64,000 nucleotides of DNA from JAEZJZ01 sp050949055 (GTDB lineage: Bacteria; Bacillota; UBA994; UBA5500), in NCBI GenBank assembly GCA_050949055.1, contig JBMNFA010000007.1, positions 122,791-186,790 of the forward strand. The letters run 5' to 3'. Shown piece by piece: positions 43,254 to 50,915 of the stretch. The notes beneath the pieces are model-generated. The model saw only the letters and a list, made by a program, of their open reading frames with translations. It did not search any database and was not told where the DNA came from. Every line of letters starts with the position of its first letter. Position 1 is the stretch's first letter. The position numbers were made by a program, and so were the translations under genes.

Positions 43254-43289
43254 AAAAAGGTCTCTCGCAGTAAAGCGGGAGACCTTTTT
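43254..43289. terminator. Bidirectional terminator between zinc-ribbon gene and def
   Basis: AAAAAGGTCTCTCGC / GCGGGAGACCTTTTT (one mismatch), 6-nt loop. T-runs on both strands serve the two convergent genes. Confidence 0.9.
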
Positions 43290-43303
43290 GTCAACTAACC
43301 GTC

Positions 43304-43783
43304 CTATTCTTCGCTTTCCTCATCGTCAAATTCCACAAAGCGGATCACCTTGTCTATAAACAGGACTCCATCCAGGTGATCGATCTCATGTTGCAGGGCG
43401 CGGGCCAAAATTCCTTCCGCCTCCAGCGTGACTGGCTCGCCGTCCCGATCCTGGGCTTCCACCACCACTCGCTGTGCCCGTTCCACTTCCCCCCAGACGT
43501 CAGGGAAGCTGAGACATCCTTCTACGGCTACCTCCGTTTCGCTGGACGATTCCACGACTCTTGGGTTAATCAGTTGAAAGATTTTCTCTCCAAACTCAAT
43601 CACAATCAGGCGTTTAGAGATGCCAATCTGGGGAGCAGCCAAGGCTAAGCCGTTATCCGAATAGCGCAGGGTATCCAACATATCATCCAACAACCGGTGG
43701 ATAACCGGAGAAATCTTCTTCACTGGGTGGGCAACAGTCCGTAAAACCGGGTCCTCACCCTTACGGATAAAGCGCACTGCCAT
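43304..43783 (-). CDS. def: Peptide deformylase
   Basis: About 160 residues. All three deformylase motifs are present: GLALAAPQIG (45-54), EGCLSFP with the metal-binding Cys90, and QHEIDHLDG with His132, Glu133 and His136. The enzyme removes the formyl group from nascent proteins. ATG 43783 follows AAGGGAGTGTTGCCC; a TTG three codons upstream is possible. It is not in the usual def-fmt arrangement here and appears monocistronic. The acidic C-terminal tail (FDDEESEE) is a small extension. Confidence 0.95.
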   Translation of the reverse strand: MAVRFIRKGEDPVLRTVAHPVKKISPVIHRLLDDMLDTLRYSDNGLALAAPQIGISKRLIVIEFGEKIFQLINPRVVESSSETEVAVEGCLSFPDVWGEVERAQRVVVEAQDRDGEPVTLEAEGILARALQHEIDHLDGVLFIDKVIRFVEFDDEESEE

Positions 43784-43928
43784 GGGCAACACTCCCTTTT
43801 TGACCTAAACTGCCTCTTATTATATCAGCTTTACCCGGTAGGCAAAAGCCAAGGGTTCCGCTGCAATGTCTACAGCTGTACAATCTAGTAAACTGAACCT
43901 GTAATACATCCAATAGGCCCTGCAGAAA

Positions 43929-43975
43929 GAAGCGACCCGACTGCCACCCTGCGCAAGGGATGGGCCAGCCGCTTC
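43929..43975 (+). promoter_or_regulatory. Structured leader upstream of the aminotransferase gene
   Basis: GAAGCG and CGCTTC close a compound hairpin with an inner CCACCCT/AGGGATGG stem, ending directly before the Shine-Dalgarno sequence AAAGGAAGGAG. It might affect translation. It does not match any riboswitch consensus I know. Confidence 0.3.
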
Positions 43976-43998
43976 AAAGGAAGGAGTTTGAGACAACC

Positions 43999-45153
43999 AT
44001 GTATCGTCGCCCCTATTTGCAGATCCCGGGACCGACCAATATTCCTGAGCCGGTGCTGAGCGCGCTCCACCATTCGCCCATTAATCACCGCGGCGAGCAG
44101 TTTGCACAACTGCTGCGCCAGAATGTGCGCGGTTTGCAGCAGATATTTCAAACCCAGAATGATGTTCTCATTTTTCCCGCCTCTGGTAGTGGTGGCATGG
44201 AGGCTACCGTGGTCAACCTGCTTTCGCCAGGCGACAAGGTGCTGGCAGTGGACATGGGAGTGTTCTCGCGGCGTATGGGGGAAATAGCGCAGAATCACGG
44301 TGCGGATGTCACCTTTATTCGCGTGCCGTGGGGCCAGGCAGTGACGGCAGATGACTATCGGGCCATTCTCGAGGCCGACCTCACGCACCAATATCAGGCG
44401 GTATTCGTTACCCATAATGAGACTGCCACGGGTGTGACGGTGGACGTCGCTTCCATCCGGCGGATGCTGGATGAACTGCAGCACCCGGCCCTGCTGATCG
44501 TCGATGCGGTCAGTTCGCTGGCGATTATCGATTTGCCCACCGATGAACTGCGCCTCGACGCGGTGATCACCGCCTCCCAGAAGGGGTTGATGCTGCCTGG
44601 AGGACTGGCCGTCGTCAGCGTCAGCCCCAAGGCTTGGGAAGCGCAGCGGCGTTCCTCCATGCCCAAGTGGTATTGGGACTTCTCCGCCCTGCAGCAGAAG
44701 ATGGCTGTTGGCCAGATGCCCTATACTCCCGCTATCAGCCTGTTTTTCGGGTTGCAGGCTGCCCTGGAACTGTTGCAGGCAGAAGGCCTGCAAAGCGTGT
44801 TTCTGCGTCATCAGCGTAATGCCCAGGCGATCCGGGCAGGCGTCGCGGCGCTGGGTCTGCAGTTTCTGGTCGCGGAAGAGTCGCAGCGCTCACCGGCTGT
44901 GACGGCTGTGCATTTGCCGGACGGCATAGCCTATCCGGCTCTGGCGGAGGCCATGCAGCAGGTGGGAATTGTCATCGGTGGAGGGCTGGACAAGCTGCAG
45001 GGCAAGATCTTCCGTATCGGGCACCTGGGCATGCTGCATGAGCTGGAGGTGGTAGCCATCTTGGGCGGCCTGGAGATGTCCTTGCATCGCCTGGGCTACC
45101 CGCTGGCGTTTGGCAGCGCCACCGGTGCTGCCATGGGCAGCTACCTGCGCTGA
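43999..45153 (+). CDS. Class V aminotransferase (alanine/serine-glyoxylate type)
   Basis: 384 residues, PLP-dependent. The N-terminus YLQIPGPTNIPEPV, ASGSGGMEA (~66-74, phosphate binding), DAVSSLA (~172) and the Schiff-base Lys in ITASQKGLMLPGG (~197) are characteristic. Members transaminate glyoxylate with alanine, serine or ureidoglycine. No purine- or glyoxylate-pathway genes are nearby, so the amino donor cannot be fixed. ATG 43999 follows GGAAGGAGTTTGAGACAACC; a structured leader precedes it. The next gene, an ABC exporter, is 120 bp away and probably independent. Confidence 0.9.
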   Translation: MYRRPYLQIPGPTNIPEPVLSALHHSPINHRGEQFAQLLRQNVRGLQQIFQTQNDVLIFPASGSGGMEATVVNLLSPGDKVLAVDMGVFSRRMGEIAQNHGADVTFIRVPWGQAVTADDYRAILEADLTHQYQAVFVTHNETATGVTVDVASIRRMLDELQHPALLIVDAVSSLAIIDLPTDELRLDAVITASQKGLMLPGGLAVVSVSPKAWEAQRRSSMPKWYWDFSALQQKMAVGQMPYTPAISLFFGLQAALELLQAEGLQSVFLRHQRNAQAIRAGVAALGLQFLVAEESQRSPAVTAVHLPDGIAYPALAEAMQQVGIVIGGGLDKLQGKIFRIGHLGMLHELEVVAILGGLEMSLHRLGYPLAFGSATGAAMGSYLR

Positions 45154-45274
45154 CTGGCGATTCAATTTCCTTCGTATATGAGATTGATCTGCTATAGAAG
45201 GTATTTGTAGGATCAGCTATAATGATGTGGATGCCTAACATAATATCTGGAACAGTATCTGAAGGAGGAACCCG

Positions 45275-47059
45275 ATGAGCTTCTTTCGCCGACTATGGGA
45301 TCAGGCCAAACCCTTCTGGCACTATCTGCTGATCACGGCGGTGGCTATCCTGGCTCTCACCGGGCTGGATTTGATCGCACCGCAGTTGGTTCGCCAGATG
45401 CTTTCCCATTTGGAGACCGAGGGCGGGCTGTCCATGGACAATCTGCGTCCCATCGCACTGGGACTGCTTGCACTCTATCTGATCAAGATCATCTTTCGTT
45501 TTCTGGCCAGTTATATGTCCCACGTGGGTTCGTGGAAGCTGGTGGCCAATATGCGCACCCTGGTCTATGACCACATGCAGCAGCTGTCTTTGGGTTTTTT
45601 CCAGGACAAGCAGACCGGTGAACTGATGTCCATCACCATCAACGACGTGCGCACCTTCGAGTCGTTGATCGCTCACGCCATCCCCGATTTGGCAGCCAAT
45701 ATTCTGGTGCTGGTGGGAGTGGCGATCATCCTGTTCAGCATGAATCCCGCCTTGGCGGCCTTGACTTTGATTCCGGTGCCGCTGTTGGTCATCGCTACTC
45801 GCCTCTACGCCACTAAAGTCCGCCCCAGCTTCTCTCTGGCTCAGGAGAAGATCGGTGAGCTAAACGGTGTGCTGCAGGATAATTTCTCTGGGCTGAAAGA
45901 GATCCAGGTGTTCAATCAGCAAAGCAAAGAGCGGCAGCGCGTGGACGACAAGTCTCAGGCCCACATGGTGGCCATGTTGCGGGCTCTCCGCCTGGGGGCC
46001 GTGTTCAGCCCCACCGTTGAGTTCCTCACTTCTTTGGGTACCGTAATCGTCATCTTTTTTGGCGGGGTGTTGGCCTTGCAGGGGAAGATGCGCGGCAGCG
46101 ACATCGTTGGTTTCATGCTCTATCTGAATCTGTTCTATCGGCCTATCACTGCCCTGGCTCGGTTGATGGAGGACGTGCAGCGGGCTTATGCCGGCGGAGA
46201 AAGGGTGTTTAAGGTACTGGACACCTTGCCGGACATCCAAGACGCCCCGGCCGCAGTGAATATCGGGAGGAGCAAGGGGCAGATAGTCTTTGACGACGTG
46301 TCATTTGGCTACACCGCTGACCAGCAGGTTTTGGAGAACATCAGTTTTGAAGCCAAGCCAGGACAGATGATCGCGTTGGTCGGCCCTACCGGGGTGGGCA
46401 AGACCTCAATCATCAGTCTGATCGCCCGCTTCTATGATCCAGTTGCTGGGCGAGTCACTCTGGACGGCAGGGATTTGCGGGATATTACGCTGCATTCGCT
46501 GCGGGAGCAGATTTCGGTGGTATTGCAGGACGTCTTCCTGTTCAACGGCACCATCGCCGAGAATATCCGCTATGGTGCGCCCCATGTCAGCGACGAGCAG
46601 GTGATCGCAGCCGCTAAGATTGCCCGCGCCCATGACTTCATTATGGAGACGGAGCTGGGATATCAGACTGCCATCGGTGAGCGGGGGATGCGCCTTTCCG
46701 GCGGACAGAAGCAACGGCTGGCTATCGCCCGTGCCGTCTTGCGTGATGCTCCTATCCTGATCCTGGACGAAGCGACAGCTGCGGTGGACGTGGAGACGGA
46801 AGCGGAGATTCAGGCAGCCATCGACGCGTTGGCCGGCGGCCGTACCATCATCGTCATTGCCCACCGCCTGTCCACTGTCAAGAAAGCTGACACCATTCTG
46901 GTGCTGGAGGAAGGCCGCATCGTCGAGCGCGGCAATCACCAGCAGTTGTTGTCCCAGGGCGGCATCTACAGCCGGCTCTGCCAGGTGCAACTCAATTCCA
47001 GTGTGGCCCAGGAGCTGGCCATGCTGCCGAGCCTGGCCGGTGCTGAGAACGGTCAATAG
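45275..47059 (+). CDS. ABC exporter, half-transporter with fused ATPase
   Basis: 594 residues, the standard TM-NBD half-exporter that works as a dimer. Six helices lie at ~15-320 with coupling segment DKQTGELMSITINDVRTFE. The NBD has Walker A GPTGVGKT (~370), signature LSGGQKQRLAIARA and Walker B ILILDEATAAVD. It could export lipids, peptides or drugs (MsbA/LmrA type). ATG 45275 follows GAAGGAGGAACCCG. Being monocistronic it is probably a homodimer. Confidence 0.93.
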   Translation: MSFFRRLWDQAKPFWHYLLITAVAILALTGLDLIAPQLVRQMLSHLETEGGLSMDNLRPIALGLLALYLIKIIFRFLASYMSHVGSWKLVANMRTLVYDHMQQLSLGFFQDKQTGELMSITINDVRTFESLIAHAIPDLAANILVLVGVAIILFSMNPALAALTLIPVPLLVIATRLYATKVRPSFSLAQEKIGELNGVLQDNFSGLKEIQVFNQQSKERQRVDDKSQAHMVAMLRALRLGAVFSPTVEFLTSLGTVIVIFFGGVLALQGKMRGSDIVGFMLYLNLFYRPITALARLMEDVQRAYAGGERVFKVLDTLPDIQDAPAAVNIGRSKGQIVFDDVSFGYTADQQVLENISFEAKPGQMIALVGPTGVGKTSIISLIARFYDPVAGRVTLDGRDLRDITLHSLREQISVVLQDVFLFNGTIAENIRYGAPHVSDEQVIAAAKIARAHDFIMETELGYQTAIGERGMRLSGGQKQRLAIARAVLRDAPILILDEATAAVDVETEAEIQAAIDALAGGRTIIVIAHRLSTVKKADTILVLEEGRIVERGNHQQLLSQGGIYSRLCQVQLNSSVAQELAMLPSLAGAENGQ

Positions 47060-47069
47060 GCAATCGCAA

Positions 47070-47099
47070 GGGCGGTTCTTGTTCAGGCAAGAGCCGCCC
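47070..47099. terminator. Hairpin between ABC exporter and CPBP protease genes
   Basis: GGGCGGTTCTT / AAGAGCCGCCC with an 8-nt loop between convergent genes. The tail CTGTTTC is modest. Confidence 0.65.
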
Positions 47100-47108
47100 C
47101 TGTTTCAG

Positions 47109-47789
47109 TCAGATCATTCCGAACATGCGCAGGCCGATCAGCATAATTGCCGCGTCGGCCAGGATGTGAGTCAGCCAGGAGTTGAGCCAATTGTCGTTCC
47201 TGGTATCCATCCAGTTGAACACAAAACCTACGCAAAGCAGCCCCAACAGAGCCAGGCCAATTAGCCAAGGACTAAACCAGGTCCTGAAGATGGCCAGGTG
47301 GTAGAGCGAAAACAGCAGTGACGACCAGATGTAAGCCAGGGAACGCTGCCCCAGGCGATACAAGGAGAGAAAGATGTATCCCCGGAAGAAGAACTCCTCC
47401 AAGAAGGAATTCCCAAAAGTAATATACAAGCCCACCAGCAGGAAGTTGGTCGGTGTAACCTTCGCCTTTTCCTGTAGCTCCAGAGCGATGGCCGGCAGGT
47501 TTAGGGCGCCCTGCAAGAGTGAATAGGTGAGCAGGATAATCGTTCCGGCCACTATTCCCAGCAGCAGTCCTAGCTTGGTAGAACCGAGAACTGCCCGCCC
47601 ATTCTTCTCCTCCTTGCGTGTTCTCAATCGCTGTCCTTTATTCAATTGGTAATACCACCAAGGAATGGCGGTAAACAGAATGACTTTGGTGATCGTCTTC
47701 AGCAGGTAGTCTACGGCCAAGACTTGCTCCACATAGTAAAGCAATAGGCATGCCAGCAGCGAGCTAACATAGATGTACTTAGTCTTCAA
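47109..47789 (-). CDS. CPBP family intramembrane metalloprotease
   Basis: 226 residues with about seven helices. The CPBP/Abi motif EEFFFRG (~132-138, glutamates and Arg) and the downstream His residues in LLFSLYHLA (~163) and LTHILADA (~208) are present. CPBP enzymes cleave prenylated or small membrane proteins, and some process peptide pheromones or bacteriocins. TTG 47789 follows GGAGGACCAAA. It is the last gene of a four-gene minus-strand cluster beginning with the Sir2-like gene, with a 27-nt gap to the membrane protein before it. Confidence 0.85.
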   Translation of the reverse strand: MKTKYIYVSSLLACLLLYYVEQVLAVDYLLKTITKVILFTAIPWWYYQLNKGQRLRTRKEEKNGRAVLGSTKLGLLLGIVAGTIILLTYSLLQGALNLPAIALELQEKAKVTPTNFLLVGLYITFGNSFLEEFFFRGYIFLSLYRLGQRSLAYIWSSLLFSLYHLAIFRTWFSPWLIGLALLGLLCVGFVFNWMDTRNDNWLNSWLTHILADAAIMLIGLRMFGMI

Positions 47790-47816
47790 TTTGGTCCTCC
47801 AACTCGCAGAGTAAAT

Positions 47817-48266
47817 CTATCTCCGTCTCCCCCGTCGTAAGCACCCCGCGCCAAATATTGCCACCATCGAGATGAAGGTAATGATGAAGGTAATCCACAG
47901 GTAGCGGGTGTGCGCAAAGGCCAATAGTATGCTTTCCACCCAAAAACCCACTCGTAGGCCTGGCAGGAAGAACAGTTGCGCCATGACTCCCACCGATAGT
48001 GGAGGGTACTTGCCCGCTGTCGCTGCCTGGAGCAGCACCAACAGTAAGCTGAGCAGCCCCACGCTATGGCCCAGCAGGATGGACTGCAGGGCGGTCTTGC
48101 CGTCCACATAGGATGCATAACCAGCCCAGTACCAGTAGACGGCGAACAGGATGCTGACCAGCGAGTACATCAAACCGCCCCAGTTGAAACTGAGCATAGC
48201 GTGGTTCATTGCATAGCCGATGGCCAGTGGCGATGCGGCCAGCAGCAGCGTCTTCAGTCGCTTCAT
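47817..48266 (-). CDS. Four- or five-helix membrane protein of unknown function
   Basis: 149 residues, hydrophobic from residue 5 (TLLLAASPLAIGYAM) to a basic C-terminus (CLRRGRRR). No motif recognised. ATG 48266 follows GGGGAGGGAACAGAT and overlaps the stop of the peptidase gene by 4 nt, so both are translated together. The CPBP gene follows. It could be a partner or substrate of the membrane protease; that is inference from position only. Confidence 0.72.
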   Translation of the reverse strand: MKRLKTLLLAASPLAIGYAMNHAMLSFNWGGLMYSLVSILFAVYWYWAGYASYVDGKTALQSILLGHSVGLLSLLLVLLQAATAGKYPPLSVGVMAQLFFLPGLRVGFWVESILLAFAHTRYLWITFIITFISMVAIFGAGCLRRGRRR

Positions 48267-49519
48267 ATCTGTTCCCTCCCCATAGTGCTGATCAACGAGC
48301 TGCTGTGCCCAAGTGCGTATAGCTGCCTGATCTCTCGCCCCCAGGCTTCGTAGTCATGACCATAGGAGTTGAGCCAGCGGGTCAGCATCTGTTCAGCCAC
48401 GATCGCTCCCAGCACGTAGTTCTGAATGTACATCGGGTCTATGCTGCGAAAACTGTCCAACGCCCAGAGCAGGGGTTCCCCCAGGTCCAGGCCTAAACGG
48501 CCGTAATGCTGCAAGTAGAGTGGTTCGGCCTGCTCAGGTGCCTGCCACAATTCCAGTTCGAACAGGTAGCTGATGGCGCAACGGACGTTTTCCAGCAGGG
48601 CAATCTCCTGCGTTCTTCTCAGACGAGTCCCTTCACCCAGCAGCACGTGCAGCCCAACCCATTCCAGCAGCACCGCCATCGCCTCGTCGTAGCTGCTGCT
48701 CCAAAGCTGCTGCCATCCCTCTGCCCTGCGCAGTGCGTGGTAGCAGGCGTGTCCCAGCTCATGGCAGAGGGTCGCCAACGCCGACAGTGAACGGACAGGG
48801 CGCACCAGAACGTGCACGTCCGCTCCGGGCGTGATCACTCCGGTATAGCCTGCCAGACCATCTTCGCGAATGTGCAGGGAAATGCGAGGCCAGGCATCGG
48901 CCAGCCCCAGGCGCTGCAGCAAGCTGGCGGCGAGTGCTTGTGCGTCATCAACCAGCGGCAGTTCGCCCAGCAGTCGCAGGTCTGACCACCAGGTGTTCCA
49001 CTTTATATCATGTGCGGCTATCAACCGCCGCCCGGTTGGCAGATGCCGCTGCAAGTAGCGCGTCACCTGAGCCCGCGTCCAGTCATAATCCAGTCCCTCC
49101 GTCTGCAGCACCAGATGGGGATAGGAACTGCAGCCCCGTGCTCGCGCCAAGTTCTGACGCAACGCCATCAGCTGCAGCACGTCGGGTCTCATCCGCCTGG
49201 CCAAAGCCACGCGATATGCCTGGCTGTCCTTGCGCACTTCCTCGGTCAATCCCGCGCCATAGTTGTCCCAGTCGTCCAGGCGGTTGCGCAGGCGGGAGAC
49301 CTGGGGGTGTCTATCCACCAACCCGCGCCGGCGGATGGCCGCGTAGATCGGCTGTGCCTCCGGGGAGCACCCGGACAGGCAGGTTTCTTCCCGTAAGCAG
49401 GCGTAAAGGGCCGCATCCAGCCGGGATAGGTCGTGTTTTGCCCCCTGTGCATAGTTCTGCCACTGGGCTAGTTGCAGCTCAAAGAACAGGCGCAAGTAGC
49501 GCTTCACCGCATTGCCCAC
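48263..49519 (-). CDS. Short M3-like (oligoendopeptidase F-like) zinc peptidase
   Basis: 418 residues. The zinc helix is ATLCHELGHACYHAL with HELGH near residue 252, followed by a Glu in SSYDEAMAVLLEW. The C-terminal FRSIDPMYIQNYVLGAIVAEQM resembles the end of oligoendopeptidase F, but the protein is ~150 residues shorter, lacking most of the N-terminal lid. It would be a cytoplasmic peptidase for short peptides. GTG 49519 follows GAGAGGGGGTCTTAGC and lies 21 nt downstream of the Sir2-like gene; its stop overlaps the next start. Confidence 0.78.
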   Translation of the reverse strand: MGNAVKRYLRLFFELQLAQWQNYAQGAKHDLSRLDAALYACLREETCLSGCSPEAQPIYAAIRRRGLVDRHPQVSRLRNRLDDWDNYGAGLTEEVRKDSQAYRVALARRMRPDVLQLMALRQNLARARGCSSYPHLVLQTEGLDYDWTRAQVTRYLQRHLPTGRRLIAAHDIKWNTWWSDLRLLGELPLVDDAQALAASLLQRLGLADAWPRISLHIREDGLAGYTGVITPGADVHVLVRPVRSLSALATLCHELGHACYHALRRAEGWQQLWSSSYDEAMAVLLEWVGLHVLLGEGTRLRRTQEIALLENVRCAISYLFELELWQAPEQAEPLYLQHYGRLGLDLGEPLLWALDSFRSIDPMYIQNYVLGAIVAEQMLTRWLNSYGHDYEAWGREIRQLYALGHSSSLISTMGREQI

Positions 49520-49540
49520 GCTAAGACCCCCTCTCTTCTG

Positions 49541-50161
49541 TCACAGTGTCGCGCCTCGTTCAGCTATTCTTGGTTTTCCCAGTTTCCGCAGCAGCCGCGG
49601 CACCTCCGTTTCAGCCGCCTGATCGATCACCGTCACCGGCACCCGCCGATACTGGGCCAACCCGGCCAGGTTGGCAGCCGGCGAAACCAACAGGCTGGTG
49701 CCAATCACCAGCAGATGGTCTGCCGTCACCACCCATTCCATCGCCTCATCCAACCCATGCACAGACTCCCCATAGAAGACGATGTTGGGACGTAACCTCT
49801 CGCCATCGCGTGGGCAGGTCAGGTACTCCCCCCGCCGGGGTGCCGCTTCCACTCTCTGCAGGCAGCGGGGACAATAGAATTCCCTAAGGTTGCCGTGCAG
49901 CTCGACCAGCTCTGTTGAGCCTGCCTTCCGATGCAGGTCATCGATGTTTTGGGTGATCACCTTCACTGCATGTTCGGCCAAAGCCAGGTGAGCGGCGTTA
50001 GGCTTGGCGTCCAACCAGCCCGCCAGGTCATTCCAATAGAGCTCGTACATCTGCTCAATGGTTTGCCCGCCGGCAAACTTTTCCCGGCTCTCATCGGTAT
50101 AAGTGGGCAGGCCGGAGGCCACGGAAATTCCCGCCCCGGTCAGGGCGACCAAGCGTGTCAT
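49541..50161 (-). CDS. Divergent Sir2-like protein
   Basis: 206 residues, shorter than usual sirtuins (~240). Conserved parts: GAGIS (9-13), QNIDDLH (71-77), the catalytic His89 in ELHGN, PNIVFYGE (~125-132) and GTSLLVSPAA (~154-163). Two key features are changed. The usual PDFR after GAGIS..SG is PTYT, losing the conserved Arg. The zinc module has C97, C100 and C116 but Asp119 where the fourth Cys belongs. NAD chemistry may be altered or lost. ATG 50161 follows AAGGAGTTGAGAACA. It is the first gene of the minus-strand cluster with the M3-like peptidase and is divergent from the ECF sigma gene. Confidence 0.82.
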   Translation of the reverse strand: MTRLVALTGAGISVASGLPTYTDESREKFAGGQTIEQMYELYWNDLAGWLDAKPNAAHLALAEHAVKVITQNIDDLHRKAGSTELVELHGNLREFYCPRCLQRVEAAPRRGEYLTCPRDGERLRPNIVFYGESVHGLDEAMEWVVTADHLLVIGTSLLVSPAANLAGLAQYRRVPVTVIDQAAETEVPRLLRKLGKPRIAERGATL

Positions 50162-50432
50162 TGTTCTCAACTCCTTCGATGAACCTTGCACTGAGGACTT
50201 AATTCTCCATCCGCCCACCATATTCCTAGCCACCCCTCGCTGGTCAGTGGTTATTCCGCAGGTCCAGCTATCACCAAGGGATGCCGGGCCCGATTGTCTC
50301 CGCTGCACTAACGGAGGCTAGTGTCGTCTAGGTTGGTTTTTCCGAACCGCCCCCAAAAACCCGGGTTGCGGGTGTTACTTACCGTTGGTCTAGTTCGTCT
50401 GTAATGGTGAGCCTCATGAGGAAGTGATATTA

Positions 50433-50915
50433 TTGTCCGGTTTCTTAGAGCTATATGACCAGTGTTTTGGTGACGTCTACCGATTTGTCTACTCCCGGGT
50501 GCGTAACCAGTGGGACGCGGATGACTTGGTCAGCGAGGTGTTCACCAAGGCGCATCGTCGCTGGTCGACAGTGCGCGGAGATGCCAGAGCTTGGCTGTTT
50601 ACCATTGCTCGTCATACAGTCACTGATTTCTACCGCACTAAACAGAGGGAAATTCCTGATCAAGAGGCGGTAGAAGGGCTGACAGCAGAAGGCGATGATC
50701 CCCACGCCCGCACCCCAGATCTGGATTGCCTGCAGGCAGCGCTGGAGCAGTTGGATGAACGGCAGCGGGAGATGATCAGCCTGCGCTACTTCGCCGGTCT
50801 GACTTACCGGGAGCTGGCGCGGAGTCTGAACTTGAGAGAAGGGACGGTCAAGGTGAGAGTATATCGCCTGTTAGGCAAAGTAAAGGAGATGGTGGAACGA
50901 TGTCTGATGGACTGA
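50433..50915 (+). CDS. ECF-type RNA polymerase sigma factor
   Basis: About 160 residues. Region 2 contains YRFVYSRVRNQWDADDLVSEVF with the core-binding DDLV motif, and region 4 has LDERQREMISLRYFAGLTYRELARSL then REGTVKVRVYRLL, the -35 recognition helix. Region 3 is absent, as in ECF factors. TTG 50433 is preferred because GAGGAAGTGAT lies at ideal spacing; GTG 50424 overlaps that site. The gene overlaps the next one by 16 nt, and that gene encodes a membrane-anchored protein that is likely to hold the sigma factor inactive. Confidence 0.92.
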   Translation: MSGFLELYDQCFGDVYRFVYSRVRNQWDADDLVSEVFTKAHRRWSTVRGDARAWLFTIARHTVTDFYRTKQREIPDQEAVEGLTAEGDDPHARTPDLDCLQAALEQLDERQREMISLRYFAGLTYRELARSLNLREGTVKVRVYRLLGKVKEMVERCLMD

